Shown here one piece after another: positions 1-12,936 of a stretch of DNA of 64,000 bases (the first letter of the stretch is position 1; each line of letters begins with the position of its first letter). Source of the stretch: Neurospora intermedia (lineage: Eukaryota > Ascomycota > Sordariomycetes > Sordariales > Sordariaceae); contig BTPP01000004.1 in the NCBI GenBank assembly GCA_037102815.1, forward strand, positions 3,596,001-3,660,000, given 5' to 3'. The position numbers were made by a program, and so were the translations under genes. Below the pieces are notes generated by a model. It did no database searches, was not told where the DNA came from, and saw nothing but the letters and a program-made list of their open reading frames with translations.

Positions 1-2921
1 GGGCGGTGGGTATGGGCGTTGGAGGTTCTCTGGTTGTCCACAAACTTTTTCAAATTTCCAGGGCTGTCCATGAAGCAAAAGCTCTTCTATGGAGCGGTGT
101 GGCTGCAAGTGCCGAGGCTTGAAACATACATTTCCATTCTGGCTGCCTGCGCCTCGATATCTTCGGAGCTCGGCAGCACCACTGGTCACGGTGTCAATCT
201 GGACGGGGTTTCCTCCACGTTGAGACGAAAAAGCCCCTGCACGGGAGATCGTAAAAGAAAGTGCGTGTTGGACTTGGAAACCTTCTAGTTCGGATATATC
301 CGAAAGGGGAAAAGGGCAACACTGCGTATCTGTGAGCATCGCTTCGCTTCGGGACCTGATGGTGGCCAACTTACCGGCCGGCCGGTAGGTGGGGCGGCCG
401 CGGCGGGGCGGGAGGCAGCCCTTGACGTGGCAGCCGCCGATGCCATCTCTTTTCCGCCACAACTACGGTGACACTTCCTCTCGAAAGTGTCGCTCCAGTC
501 CGATGTCACTGTATACGTAAGCATTTCGGTTTTTGCGCCTCATTCTCTGAACTTGAATGATTTCCAGACTTCAGGGTCCAGGGTCCAAGCACATGGAGTG
601 TTGAAAAGTATATTTAGATTTTAGTCGCCGATTGTGTGCACTAACTCAGTGCCACACAAGACACACCAAATATTGTTAGTTTATACCCAAACTCTCACCG
701 CGCACTCCATGGCAATGCCACATACGTTCGGAAGCAATCTATCTGAATGGATCACTATTGTCTCCATTAACTCAAAGTGGTTGGTCTAGATCAACTTCAT
801 TGTGGTCGCTTGGGTTCGGTGACCCGGGGCGCTCGAGACCGTACACTACAACCAACGGGGCAGTGACGGGCTTGGCCGCGGAGTCAGGCCGCTGCTGCTC
901 CTGCTCGTTGCTGTCTTGCTTCATTTACCTCGGTCAAGCTAATGCTGATGCCATCGGTAATCAGGACCAACCCAAAGATGGGGGAGGGGGTTGAGGGGGG
1001 GTGTAGAACTACAGTATACGATGCGCCCGACGAAGAGGAACCCGGGATCGGCGATATCGGGGAAACTCATCATCACTTTTACAGCTGAAATCAAACATTC
1101 GCCCTTGCTTCCTGTTCGTAAGCTTGCAAGTTAACAAGTTGACAAGTAGTGTAGACAAGGCAGAGCTGTATGCCTATTCGGTTGTCATGCTGTCTTTCAA
1201 TGATGACTGATGCTATCGACTAGGTAATCAAGGATGTCAGGGATGTCAGATCATCAAATGAGAAGAAATAGGTATTCCGCCTTGAAAGCATATGCCAACC
1301 TGCCATACAGACAGACGGGCAGGACAATGTGATAAAACGTGGTTAGGCCGTTCGTTCGTTCAGAACATTTGCTTTTGAGTTCTACCAGTTCTTACTGGCA
1401 AGGCCGCAAGCCACAAATGCGCAAAGGATAATTACTGGGTGCTGCGTACCTACTAAACTTAGTGCTCACTCCATGCTGCTCATGCTGACAGATGTTGGGC
1501 GTTGGCGTATGCTTAGGACTAAGAGTATGTCTTGGTGGTGTCGGTGTCATCGGCGAGTAGTATTTCGGTAAGCTATTTGTGAGAGATAGATGGGTGGACT
1601 GGTGATGACATAGTTGTCGTTATAGCATGTGATTAGCATAGATACATATGCTCGGCGAGACGCTCTCGAGGAAGAGAGTCGGCGGCAAGGGTAGAATAAC
1701 AGTCAAAGATGCATGCGTACATCGCCGCTACTATGGAATATATACCAGCCGGGGGTTCAATATTTATTGATTGGCGAGACATGCGTCAGCTACTTTTACT
1801 CTGGATGTTTAAACTGTAATAGTAAGTCGTCTCAGAAGATCAAAGCAGTCTAGGTAGTTACCTAGAAGAAGGCACTTTCATTTATTGAGGTCAAGAATTG
1901 CAGCAGGAATGAGAACTACATATAATTCATCTGGGCTGACTTTGAAAGTACATCCCTAGAGGTACCTCAACCGAGACGGGAGTTTGTGAGAGGTATTCAA
2001 ACAGATATCGCATTCATTTGCAAAGCAACAGACACGAAGTCTAGTAACTTTTTATCACGAAAATAACTCGCTTGCAGTCAGGGCGGAGAATAAGGAGGCA
2101 GGAGGAAACTAAGCTGGTGAACCTGAGTGGTGATCTTATGATTTTCCTCTGTATATTGTACTTGCTAGTACTTTCTCCGTTCAACTTTACTATCTCAACT
2201 CCTCATGATTGAAAATCGCGATGCACGCAGCCCAACAAGTACCACTGCATCCGTCATTACACTTCACTTGGATGTGCTGGTTGAAGCCTTTAAAGCGTGA
2301 CCAACAATCAAACCGGACGCAGGTGGTTCCTGCCAGTCACCAGGTTCCATCTCCGTAATCGTTAAGATGGTAGTAGTTGCGATAGAATATTTCGATCTAT
2401 TACGGCCCACCGTTCCTGCGATATCGGTTGTAGGATCCCTCCGTGAACGATGGAAGGCACGGCAGATGCGAGTTGGGCAGCCGGTACCGGTATTAGTTAC
2501 TGCGTAGGTGCCCTGGGCAGATGATGCATCGCCCAAGAGAAGAGCAAGTGAATCAATATCGTATTATTTCGCAAATCAGACTGTCATAGACTGAAGTAGC
2601 CACAGAAAGTCTTACAATGATTTTACATTTAAACTGTCTCTACTTTGATAGGCTAGAGAACGCCGGACTTTCTGAATCTATATGTGTCAGTGTACCCACA
2701 CACTCACCTGTCGATTCGCTGCTGTTGCGTTATTGTCAACAGTAGTAGTTGGAGCTGACTATAACAGAATAAACATGCTTGTTTTTTTTGTATTCGTTAC
2801 ATCAACGACAAAAGCCAGGATATAATTCTTCATCAAGGTAGCCTCCCGCTCCAAGCCTCTTTTCTTTCTCTTTGATCATCTCAGCTTTTCATTGACGGCC
2901 TCAAACACCTGGATGGAATCC
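1..2921. other. Gene-free stretch before GTR2
   Basis: I see no convincing coding region. Reading frames here are short, overlap on both strands and lack recognisable motifs. The right end must hold the 3' UTR of GTR2, which is transcribed leftward. A perfect 16-bp GC-rich palindrome lies at 372-387, and a TAGGTA..TACCTA type motif at 1851-1865. DNA from about 1,100 to 2,900 is more AT-rich than the genes, but not strongly enough to suggest a repeat-induced-mutation (RIP) relic. Confidence 0.6.
372..387. repeat. 16-bp perfect GC-rich palindrome
   Basis: TACCGGCCGGCCGGTA reads identically on both strands. It sits in non-coding DNA next to a GC-rich block at 389-415. It could be a protein-binding site or simply a GC-rich chance palindrome; no neighbouring gene explains it. 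Confidence 0.5.
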
Positions 2922-4309
2922 CTAACGACCATCACCCACCACCCCATGGCCATTCATCACCCCATTCCCTCCAACAGCCGTAACACCCCCTGGCACGGCT
3001 GTCGGCGTCATCTTGGACTTTGTAATCTCAAAGAACTCCGTCAACCCCTTAACAACAACGTCCACATTCATGTTGATCTGCGGCATCTTCTCATAGCTGC
3101 CTTCCTTCATGATAGCCACGAGCGCCAGGAACCTATCCACCTCGCGGAGCATAATAGGACGTTGCGCATCCGCCAACACCATGCCGCTCTCGGCCCATTC
3201 GCACGCGACCTGGTCCTCGAGCTTCTGCTCCCAGGGAGGGCCCTCGAGGCGCTTGCGCCACTCCGGAGTCCGCTGCCAGCTGCCGTATACCTCGGTGAAG
3301 TCGATGATGACGTCCACGTAGTCTGAACAAATCTCGTACGATGCCATATCCTCGGGCGTGCTGTCGGTGGCGATGTAGATCTTGGTGTTGACGTCGAACA
3401 GGTAGGCCTTTTCGAAGCGGCAGGTCCGGCACAGGTTGGTGAGAATGGCCTCGAGCTGGCCGAGGCGGGGGATCAGCTTCTGGATAACTTTACTAAAGGC
3501 TTCGAAGATGCTGTGGTTGTAAATACTGGTGAGGTGGAAGTTCACCGGTGCGTTCTCAACCCCTTGGTCCGACAGCTCGTCCTGGATGCGGATGGTGATG
3601 TCGCGCTGGATGTCTAGCTTATAGTCATCGGAAAGGCCGTCGACTTTGTGGATGAAAACTTCGATGTTGATGTGCTGGTAGCTGCGCTGTAGGTGGAGAA
3701 TAGTGGCATTAAGGCGTGCAACGGCTTCGAGATAATCATCTTGGGCGTCAATGACCCAGATGAGAGCGCCAATCTCGCCGAAAATAGCGTCCATATCAAA
3801 GGGGAAGGCGGGATTGTCAAAAACATCGATTTGTCCAGGGAAATCCCAGACTTGGAACTCCATGAACGAGCTGTGATCCGTTTGTCAGAAGAAGAGACCG
3901 AAAAGGAAGGGAAAACTTCTCACTTTAAACTGTCTTTTTGAATCCTAGCCGTTGACTCCAAGAATAATGTCTCATTTGGCGGTAGCTTGTGAAAAACGAC
4001 GCTTGATATAGACGATTTTCCACTCCTGTCCATGTGTAAGCGCAAGTCGCGATCCTGATACGCACGACTATCATACCTTCGCTGCCCCATTAGGAGAAGA
4101 CGGGGTTTGCCCTTGGCATGAGGGACTGCTATCGGTTCGGGTACCTTGACACCATCTTTGAGATTTTGTTGAACTCGTTGTCGATTCTGCTCATAAACAC
4201 GATGAAGATTTAGCATTGCCCTACTAGGACGCCTGGAAACACATGGTGGTCGTGGCTCAGTGCTGGGATCGAGGAGAGCTTCACTGCCTCGTCTGAAAGC
4301 AGATGCCAT
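2922..4309 (-). CDS. GTR2: Rag-family GTPase Gtr2 (RagC/D-like)
   Basis: Small GTPase of the Gtr/Rag family. By family knowledge it pairs with Gtr1 on the vacuole as part of EGO/Ragulator signalling and tells TORC1 about amino acids. Three exons: 4309-4077, 4025-3924 and 3870-2922, with introns of 51 and 53 bp, giving 427 residues. The P-loop GQRRSGKSS (75-83) is rebuilt exactly across intron 1. The second junction gives [13 protein letters not shown], with the G3 motif DFPGQ at 121-125, and HKVD (186-189) is the G4 motif. The C-terminal half is the Gtr/Rag roadblock-like dimerisation region, ending in a Gly/Val-rich tail. The first about 70 residues precede the G domain and are basic and poorly conserved in look, so the true start is the least certain part. 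It is transcribed away from the gene-free stretch at 4.3-7.2 kb. Confidence 0.9.
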
Positions 4310-7188
4310 GATGAAAGAAGCCAGTAGCCAGTGCGGGGGTAGAATGAAGGAGCTGTGATGGCTTGAAGACCAGGTATGACGACCTCGAAACGGATATTAC
4401 TCGGTGAGAAAGGGAGGCCGTGTAAAGTCCCTTGTGTCTCGGCGACCGAAGCGACACTATCGACAGCGGTGATATGGACAAAAGACCGGGAGTATCTCAA
4501 CAGCTGAGTATCGCTGAGGCACTAGCTTGTATGTCCCCTTGTTTGTTTGATCATCCAGGGGTAGCTTCTCGCGGATTGGGTACCAAGAAGCACAATGCGG
4601 TCCAGACATCGATAAGTAGCCGCTCGAGTGACGACAGAAACAGGGACGGGAAGCCGTTATTTGACGCGTTTATAGCCATTCCCATCAAATGCCGGTGCCA
4701 AGCCCAAAGTGACAAGATGACGCTGGGCAACCAGCCTCTGTGTTCAAGAGTTCCGAGTATAACCCAATTTTTGGCGAACCTTGTTGCCTTGTACTTTCGG
4801 AGCAAAAGACCACCTGAAATATGTGTCAGGCGTTGCTGACGGAGAATACGGGCAGAAGGAAGAGGTGGCTCATTTTCCAAGGTGGTACAACGACGGAAAT
4901 GGCTCGGCACATACAATGACCGACGGCCATGGCGACGAGGTGACTGGCCGCACAACGGACCAAGAGAAACAAGTCCTTCTGCAAACTATTGGAGTAACAT
5001 GTCCAAGGGATGCAAGATGGGACTGGACGCATGGAGTTTGTCGGAGATCGCTGAGCCGGCTGGTCATGTGGTGACTAATCTTGGTTTGGCGTGACAAACT
5101 TTCCCAACGTCCAGACGGCACCTCATCCATCGCTAACCGACGCCGCTATCCTCCCTCAAGATCCGGTACCAAAGAGGAAACCTGAACCAGACGGGCGGTT
5201 TCGTTTCCACTGATCCCTTTCCTCCGAATTTACTCTTTGCGGGATAACGACGGAATAAGATTGATGACCCGAGCGGATCAGGGACAGTGTCATAGAATGA
5301 CACCACCACGGTGTCTGTGGAACATTGGAAAGCCGAACACACCCATCTGCAGATACAAATCGGTCGGTTCCGTGATCCCCATTGGCAGGTAGACTCCCTC
5401 AGTGTCCCAGACCGGCAGAAAGACGGATAGACAAAGTTTCATAGTAGTAACCAGGGTAAGGGGAAGCGGATGAAAAGGCTTGACTGGACAATGGTAAAGA
5501 ACAAAAAAGAAGAAAAGAACAGAGCAAAAGAAAAAAAGCGTGTATCTTGTTTTGCTTACCTCCATGTTGAAATCAGAGCAGCTGCAGTGCTGCCGCTACC
5601 CTTGCTGGTTGGATGGGCCTGGACTGTGGTAGTAATGGAGAATTTCAGTTATCCCACGGGCAGTGGCCCCTCAACTTTGCTTCCCGATCCGTCCCGAGTC
5701 CAAGTCTGGGTCCAGGTCCAAGTCCGTAGCCGCTCGGATTACCAAATTAGGTGGTGGTGAAGAGACGCCTTGTAAGTGCTGGGCAAGGGAACACCCGGGC
5801 AGTCGGTCTGGCAAGTAAGAGTGAGTAAAGAGCGGCTGTGTAGACGTAAACGAGATGAGGATGCCTCGCCGATGTGAGATGTATGAATGTGCACGCGTGT
5901 ACTCGGTGAGAGACGTTGTGAGTCGGGGTCGTGGGGGGGCCGGGCTGATAGATGGTCTGACTTACCTCTGACAGTCAGCGGGACAGTCAACGGTCAGTCA
6001 ACCCTTGCCTTTCCTGGTCAAGGACAACCGGTCGTGAAGGGCAAACAGACGAAGAAGCAACTTGAGACTGGATGAGTTTGAAGAGGTGATGATGGGCGAG
6101 GAGATGGTGAAGGACAGTAGTAGTCGGAAGAAGAGGTGACAAGTCGGGAGAAAAGTGAGGAGTTGCCAGGTCGTTGGGAGACGGCTGCCGATTGGAGTGA
6201 GGTTGAAGTATGTCGTCGACGTTGGCGAGGCAAGATCTGGCTGGAATCTCGCAACCTCGATTCTGCAACAAATTGTAACAGGTCAGGTAGGACGACGGAG
6301 GTGCATTGGAGGTTGCATTTGGCAACAGTTGCAGCAGCGAGGAATGCTAGTCGCTGAATGCAGCAATCGCGGGCGCCGCCGTGCCCAGGCCACAGCGAGC
6401 AGTGAGGCGGGCACAGTTGCGACGGGCACGGCGGCAGTGTGGATACGCCTACGGGGTACCGCTTCCCCGCGCTCCACTATACCGCCGGCAGATGTGGGGT
6501 ACAGGGCAGATAAGGAATATCCAATTTTCAATAGAGGTAATTCCTGGTACATCTATCGATAGCCCGCTGAGTCGCCGGGGCACCATATACAGAGAAAAAT
6601 ATGGTCTTGGAGATGAAGGATGAAGTATGAATTTCTATAGTACCTAATGGTAGCTCCAACCAGTGTAAACACGCCATTACGACACCCAATGCTCTGCAGT
6701 TCGCGGTCGAGAATCGAGATAACCCCGAGAACCCCATTCTTGGCACCGCTACTATGTAGTGTGGGCAGGTGGGGCACTCGCGCGATGATTTACCCCCACT
6801 CCATATCACTAGGTATGTATACACATACAAATATATTTATTTCTTTCAGTTTCTTAGCCTCGTCCGACGGTCTCACCACCTTGATAGCCTGTTCAATCTT
6901 CATCAGGGACCCTAAACCTACGCATACAGTCACCGGGAGTAGACACTTCAGGTTCTACACTTTTGAACATCCTCATGTCTCTATGAACAGAAAAAAAAAC
7001 GCCATCTCCTGGGGTGTACCATAACCTATTCGTGCCACACTATACATGCTTGCTTGGTATATAAACTGAACAGAAAAGCGAAACCAAATGCAACAGACCC
7101 GTAGCCCAAAGCAATACTGAGGAGAAGATGAAGAAACGTAGGAACACCTCCACTCGGTCAAAGAGAGAGAGGGGGGGGAGGGGGGGTT
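4310..7188. other. Intergenic: GTR2 upstream region and LMBR1-gene 3' side
   Basis: No supported gene. GTR2 is transcribed leftward from 4309, so its promoter and 5' leader lie here. The right end holds the 3' UTR of the leftward LMBR1-family gene and a G-rich run near 7166-7187. The reading frames are short and unrelated to known proteins. Confidence 0.6.
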
Positions 7189-9455
7189 TCAGAGCCTTAT
7201 CCTCCCTCCTCCACCACCACTGTTGCTACTCCCTCCTCCTCCAGCACCACCTCCAAACCACCTTCTGATATCCGAAAAGTTTTCGCTACCATTACCCGCA
7301 GAACCGGCACCAGCACCAGCACCACCAGCATTGGTGTCTCCTCCCATCCATTTGGGCTTTGGAAGATCCGTCAACCACTTTGGTTTATCCATGGTATCAA
7401 TCGTGTTCTTTAGCCTATGGCCTAGCGCCTCAAAGAAGTTCTCGTCATCATCCTCACTTGCCAACGTCACTTGCCTTGACGCCGTCCCAACTCTCCTGGC
7501 CGAAGTGTTTGCCAACGGCCGCGTGTTAGGCGACGTTGCGAGAGGGGTTGTAGGGTTCCCCGGTAATGGGTAGGGGGTTGAATTGGCCCGAATGGTCAAA
7601 ATGGGAGCAGCCCGCGACTGCGAGGAAGAAGATGAGTCCGTGTAGTGTGACCGGCGGCCGCCGCGGATGGCAGCCGACGAGCCGTTGAGTTCACGTTCAA
7701 TGAGATCACGGCCCTCACGCCAGGTGCCGGTACCAAAATTGGCTCCAAACTCATCGGATTCCAGAGTGTCGAGGACATCACCACCGAAGCCAAGCGCTCG
7801 TTGAATCTTGCCGTAGAGCCCAAAGAGAGTGAAGCACACAGGGACAAGGATGAGAGCGGGGAATAAGTAGTCGAACCACTTGCCAAGGGGCGTAAGGTTG
7901 ATAAGCTGGCCGAGGAAATCGTAGAATACCGTATCTTTGTAGACGACGCCGAGGAAGGTCATGAAATTGTACGTGAGTGGCACGCTGAGGCGAGCAACTT
8001 GGCTGGCGTACCAAAACGCAGACTCGGGCGCCGTATTACGACGAACCAGTGCCCGACCGCGCCAGACCTTGACTTCGGTAATGGATATCAAGGCGGCAGC
8101 GCACATGTACACCATCCAAAGGGCAGCAATCACTTGACCGGCAAGCCCGATCTGGCCCTTGTTGCCGACGTTATGGTGAACAACAGAGTAGCGGATGACC
8201 GAGAGAACTGGGAAAATGCCCTTGACAACTTCGGACCACACAATACAGACTGACGCGAGAGCTAGCAGGCCACCAAACGCAAGGTTGAAATAGGGAAGGA
8301 CGTAGTAATGGTAGAGGAAGCGCGTATAGGGGGTCAAGAGACTGTGCCTGTCCCAGAAACCGGAGCCTGGGGAGGGCGTACCAAAGTCCAGTCTCTTGGA
8401 AGCAACCGAGTCGATGATGGCTTGTGTTCTGACGGCGTCGTGTAGAAGCCTGTTCCAATCGTTCAAGTAGCGAGAGCGGGCGTGCTTGGCCCTAATCAAC
8501 TGTCTCGTGAGATCGGCCATGTACTTTTCCGTGATTACCGTAGGAAGTTTGGTCCTGACATATTCTCCGGAGCCGCGGACCGCGCCAGACGTGCTTGCGA
8601 GTTGTGACTCTGGAATGTTAGTGAGGTCGACCAACTCTTCGATCCAGTCCTGGAAGTTCTTTGCAGTTCCGGTTTTGCTGCGCTTGCTGAGCTCCGCCAC
8701 CTGCATCTCCAGATCATCCAGATTCATCTGTGCATCCTCCATCTGATCATACACCTTGGGAGCCTGCGTCTGAATCCTACGCAGCCGTCCACTGATGTCG
8801 GCGTTCCGAAAGAGTCGACGGGGGATCGCGACCAGGCCATGCCCCATAAGATAGATGGCCAGTACGAGACCCCAACAATATGCGAGAGCCATGACAGTGC
8901 TCTTGAGCGATTCGGAGAAGCCACCATATGACCAGAGGACGTACAGCAACCCCAAGATTCCGGAGCCAAAGACAATGGCATAGTACTGGGCGTTCGCGCG
9001 AAGCGAGTCTCTAAATTTAGCCTGGGGATCGCGATAGCCGGAATCTGAATATTCGCCGAGGATGGGTATGATGAACCTGTTGGTACGTTTGCGTTAGCCT
9101 TCAAGTCATGCTAAGACTACCTAGAACATCAAGCGAGCACGCACCATGTCAAACAGAAGGTTAGCCAGTAGGCGATTCGCCAACAGACGCGCAATGGACC
9201 GCGCTCCAGCCAGATTCCCCGAGCATCGATATCATCAACCATGGCGCTCGAGGCCAGGTCGATAGGTACCAACAGTACCATGCTTGCCGGAAGACATAAT
9301 GCGAAGAAGATGGGGACCAAAAGGTAGGCGGGCGTTGTTCGTAGCGGAAGATAATGTCGGAGGATGAGGAGGACGATGACCGAGATGACGAAAAGCGCGA
9401 CCGAAGCAAATACCTCTGAGGCCACGGGCGATTGCGTCGTAGCGAACTCCATCAC
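7189..9455 (-). CDS. LMBR1-family multi-pass membrane protein
   Basis: Member of the LMBR1-like membrane protein family, whose members in animals include LMBRD proteins; the fungal function is not established. Two exons, 9455-9145 and 9076-7189, with a 68-bp intron (9077-9144). The junction restores Trp in the conserved stretch CLTWFIIPILGEYSDSGYRD. The product is 732 residues. Several hydrophobic spans lie in the N-terminal 190 residues. A charged cytosolic segment with a predicted coiled coil (YDQMEDAQMNLDDLEMQVAE) follows, then a second group of membrane spans from about residue 270 to 490. The C-terminal about 180 residues are Ser/Thr/Gly-rich and end in a poly-Gly tail, likely disordered. 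Translation could begin at either of two adjacent Met codons (9455 or 9452). Its 5' end faces the aldehyde dehydrogenase gene across a 1.1-1.3 kb divergent promoter region. Confidence 0.85.
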
Positions 9456-10721
9456 GAGAGATGGTTCAGTTGATGTTGCGCATAGTCTTTTTCGCTACGG
9501 GTCGTCGGCGGTGTGTTAATATCTGCTGTGAGAGGAAAGTTCCATGACTTTTTCCCTCTGGCTGATTTCCGAGGGTCCTAGACGCATGTAATAGTGGAAG
9601 GCGCCACAAAACGTCATGTCATATCACACCAGTGCCCCTAGCGGCAATCGATGCCCGCTTACGGCGGCTGACAGGGCATTGCAGTGCATTCCCCTCGTTC
9701 CCTTCCGTTTCTGGGGAAGCGACAGGGGAATTAGGTACAAACTGAATATCGGGACCAGGCAACTGCGGGTCATTACTTCCATGTGAACAATCTTGACTCA
9801 TCCTTCGTTTGTTCTAAGCTGGAAATAGCTTAAGTTCGTTTCCATCTTTCCGTCTTCTGTGTTACATTTAGGAGTTGCCTTCAGCTAAGGCATGGAATCC
9901 TCCAGTTTCAACAGGGACACTTCTTGGACTCGTGGGCACAAGAAGCGTGATGATTGTGCTAAGCTAAGGACCAGAAAGGAAAAACCTGTGGAGGGCTAAA
10001 ATACATAGTGGTGGCGCCCTAATGGGCCCCACATGTGGGCAGACCGTTCGGTCAAGCCAGTGAATGGCATCTGGGATCCACACCACCACAACAACACTGC
10101 TGATGAAGGAGCATCACATCGCCAAGACGGAAAGCCAAAATAGTAAATAGGCAGTATAGAACGGGAGATACTGATGTTATTCAATAAACATAATTCTTCT
10201 GTATCACTTCTACACTACATAGAGCAGCATGGAATGGATGGACCCTGTTTACTGTCTTAGCTCAAAGAGGGAAAGAAGTCCACGGCACAAGATACCACTT
10301 CATTGCTATTGGCCCGCTTGATCGGCGCTCCGCACTCACGATAAGATGTGAGTATTGACCCGGGTCGGGTCGGGGTGGTTCAGATCCTCCAAGAGATCCG
10401 ACTTGGCGACAATGTCACTGCTTCAACTGGGAAGGAAGTGCAGTGACGACAGTGTAACACTGCACGTCCCCCTCCCCCGCCTCATCACTCGTCGACGAAG
10501 AAGCTGAGGTGAGGGGTTGAAGCCGAACGGTAGTAGCAAAAGGAGGAAACTCAGGTTACGTATATAAGATGAACCTCTTCCTCCGCCCAAGATGCCCGGG
10601 CTCTGTTCCCCTATGGAGGCACTTGCATAAGACCAAAGGAAGACAAGTCTATCACGTCCAGCTCTCTTTACGAACCTTCTCATCATCTTCGCCTTTCTTC
10701 ACTAACATCATAAAGCCCAAC
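9456..10721. promoter_or_regulatory. Divergent promoter region, LMBR1 gene / aldehyde dehydrogenase
   Basis: The two genes are transcribed away from each other from this stretch. It contains a perfect palindrome CCCACATGTGGG (10028-10039) with an E-box core CACATGTG, a GATAAG site near 10341, a GGGTCGGGTCGGGG tract near 10362, and a TATA-like element at 10561. The last 150 bases before the ATG at 10722 are pyrimidine-rich, as expected of a fungal 5' leader. No separate gene is seen. Confidence 0.5.
10561..10568 (+). promoter_or_regulatory. TATA box candidate for the aldehyde dehydrogenase gene
   Basis: TATATAAG lies directly before an in-frame ATG at 10569 and about 155 bp before the next in-frame ATG at 10722. 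If it is the TATA box, transcription starts downstream of 10569. The first ATG would then be outside the mRNA, which favours the 10722 start. Confidence 0.5.
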
Positions 10722-12266
10722 ATGGAAGTCGAGCTTACGGCCCCCAACGGCAAGAAGTGGATGCAGCCACTGGGCTTGTTCATCAACAACGAGTTTGTCA
10801 AAAGTGCCAATGAACAGAAGTTGATTTCCATCAACCCAACGTATGTCTCAAATCCCATATCACTCACTTGACTACGGGTACTAACGATCATCCCCAGTAC
10901 CGAAGAGGAGATCTGCTCAGTATACGCCGCAACCGCCGAGGATGTTGACGCCGCAGTATCAGCAGCCCGCAAGGCCTTTAGGCACGAATCATGGAAGTCG
11001 CTATCCGGCACTGAGCGCGGCGCCCTGATGCGCAAGCTGGCCGACCTAGTGGCCGAGAATGCCGAAATCCTAGCCACCATCGAGTGCCTGGACAACGGCA
11101 AGCCGTATCAGACAGCCCTCAACGAGAACGTGCCCGAAGTGATCAACGTCCTCAGGTACTATGCCGGCTATGCGGACAAGAACTTTGGCCAAGTGATTGA
11201 CGTTGGTCCCGCCAAGTTTGCCTACACGGTCAAGGAGCCTCTCGGCGTATGTGGCCAGATCATCCCCTGGAACTACCCGCTAGATATGGCCGCCTGGAAG
11301 CTGGGGCCAGCTCTCTGCTGTGGCAACACCGTTGTCCTCAAGCTGGCCGAGCAGACTCCCCTGTCCGTGCTGTACTTGGCTAAGCTCATCAAGGAGGCCG
11401 GCTTCCCTCCTGGTGTGATCAATATTATCAACGGACACGGCAGGGAAGCGGGTGCCGCACTTGTGCAACATCCTCAGGTGGACAAGATTGCCTTTACCGG
11501 CAGCACCACTACGGGCAAGGAGATCATGAAGATGGCTTCCTATACCATGAAGAACATCACCCTGGAGACCGGCGGCAAGTCACCGCTGATCGTGTTTGAG
11601 GATGCCGACCTTGAGCTGGCGGCGACATGGTCACACATTGGCATCATGAGCAACCAGGGCCAAATCTGCACAGCCACTTCACGCATTCTCGTGCACGAGA
11701 AGATCTACGACGAGTTCGTCGAGAAATTCAAGGCCAAGGTCCAGGAGGTTTCGGTACTCGGCGACCCCTTCGAGGAGAGCACATTCCACGGACCTCAGGT
11801 CACCAAAGCGCAGTATGAGCGTGTTCTGGGCTACATCAATGTCGGAAAGGAAGAGGGTGCCACGGTGATGATGGGGGGTGAGCCGGCTCCGCAGAACGGC
11901 AAGGGTTTCTTTGTGGCGCCGACCGTCTTCACCAACGTCAAGCCGACCATGAAGATCTTCAGGGAGGAGATCTTTGGGCCCTGCGTGGCCATTACCACGT
12001 TCAAGACGGAGGAGGAGGCGTTAACGCTGGCCAACGACAGCATGTATGGCCTGGGAGCGGCTCTGTTCACCAAGGACCTGACCAGGGCACACAGGGTGGC
12101 GCGAGAGATCGAGGCCGGCATGGTCTGGGTCAACAGCAGCAACGATTCAGACTTTAGGATTCCATTTGGAGGCGTGAAGCAGTCCGGTATTGGGAGGGAG
12201 TTGGGAGAGGCAGGTCTGGCACCTTATTGCAACGTCAAGAGTATCCATGTAAACCTGGCGGCATGA
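10722..12266 (+). CDS. NAD(P)+-dependent aldehyde dehydrogenase
   Basis: Oxidises aldehydes to carboxylic acids; probable role in acetaldehyde/acetate metabolism (family knowledge). Two exons, 10722-10840 and 10898-12266, with a 57-bp intron that has a CTAAC branch-like element near 10880; product 495 residues, the usual family length. Seen: cofactor-site GSTTTG (241-246), general base Glu263 in LETGGKSP, catalytic nucleophile Cys297 in SNQGQICTA, and the EEIFGP block towards the C-terminus. An in-frame upstream ATG at 10569 would add 51 residues with no acidic residue and an RTFSSSSPFF stretch, which looks like a mitochondrial presequence. A TATA-like element directly before that ATG argues against its use. 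The extension may simply be the translation of a pyrimidine-rich leader. SEC12 follows in the same direction after 670 bp. Confidence 0.95.
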
Positions 12267-12936
12267 AGGGCTGTATCAGTTGACATGTCATGTCATGAAT
12301 TTGAGCGTATCCAAACCATCTCATCACAGCGTTATTCAGTCATTTACTTACTTTAGGGTGATAGGATGATAGATTCGACCCCTGTACACAATATATTTTG
12401 TATTCTTGATGATGCTGTGTCACAGCGTTGCCTACCTTATCATTGCCGTGGTGGTAATAACCTGAAGCTCCCGTCCTCACTGGCAAACCCCGCACCGGAC
12501 TTCTCCCCCATGTTTGCAGACTACCTCTAAGCTCTAACCTTTTCGAGGGCTTCTTTCAACGAAGACATATGACGTCGCAGGCGCATCTTCCAGTGTGCTA
12601 AATGCACTGCGAATATGCCATCTGTAGCATTAAGACGTCCACTAAGCTGGCCCCACATGAGATCCCCAGGGGTGATGAGCATATTCTGTTTAGCCTATTA
12701 GACCGCATCACGGGCATGCGACCAATTGAATCAAGGTAACTCTGACGTTGTCGTCTTACTCCTTGACAACACTGCAATCATCATCATCGCTTTTTGTCCG
12801 CCTCAACTGAACTCGACATAAATCCTAGTTACCTATAATTCTAATCCCCATTCCCACGCAACCAACGGGTACAAAGCCGACTTGAGACACACGACCGAAT
12901 TCGACACTCACTCAACACCCAGCCGATATACATACG
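12267..12936. promoter_or_regulatory. Intergenic region with SEC12 promoter
   Basis: This holds the 3' UTR of the aldehyde dehydrogenase gene and the promoter of SEC12. A CRE-like TGACGTC occurs at 12570-12576, about 360 bp before the SEC12 start. bZIP factors, including the unfolded-protein-response factor of fungi, bind related sequences. No coding region is seen. Confidence 0.45.
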
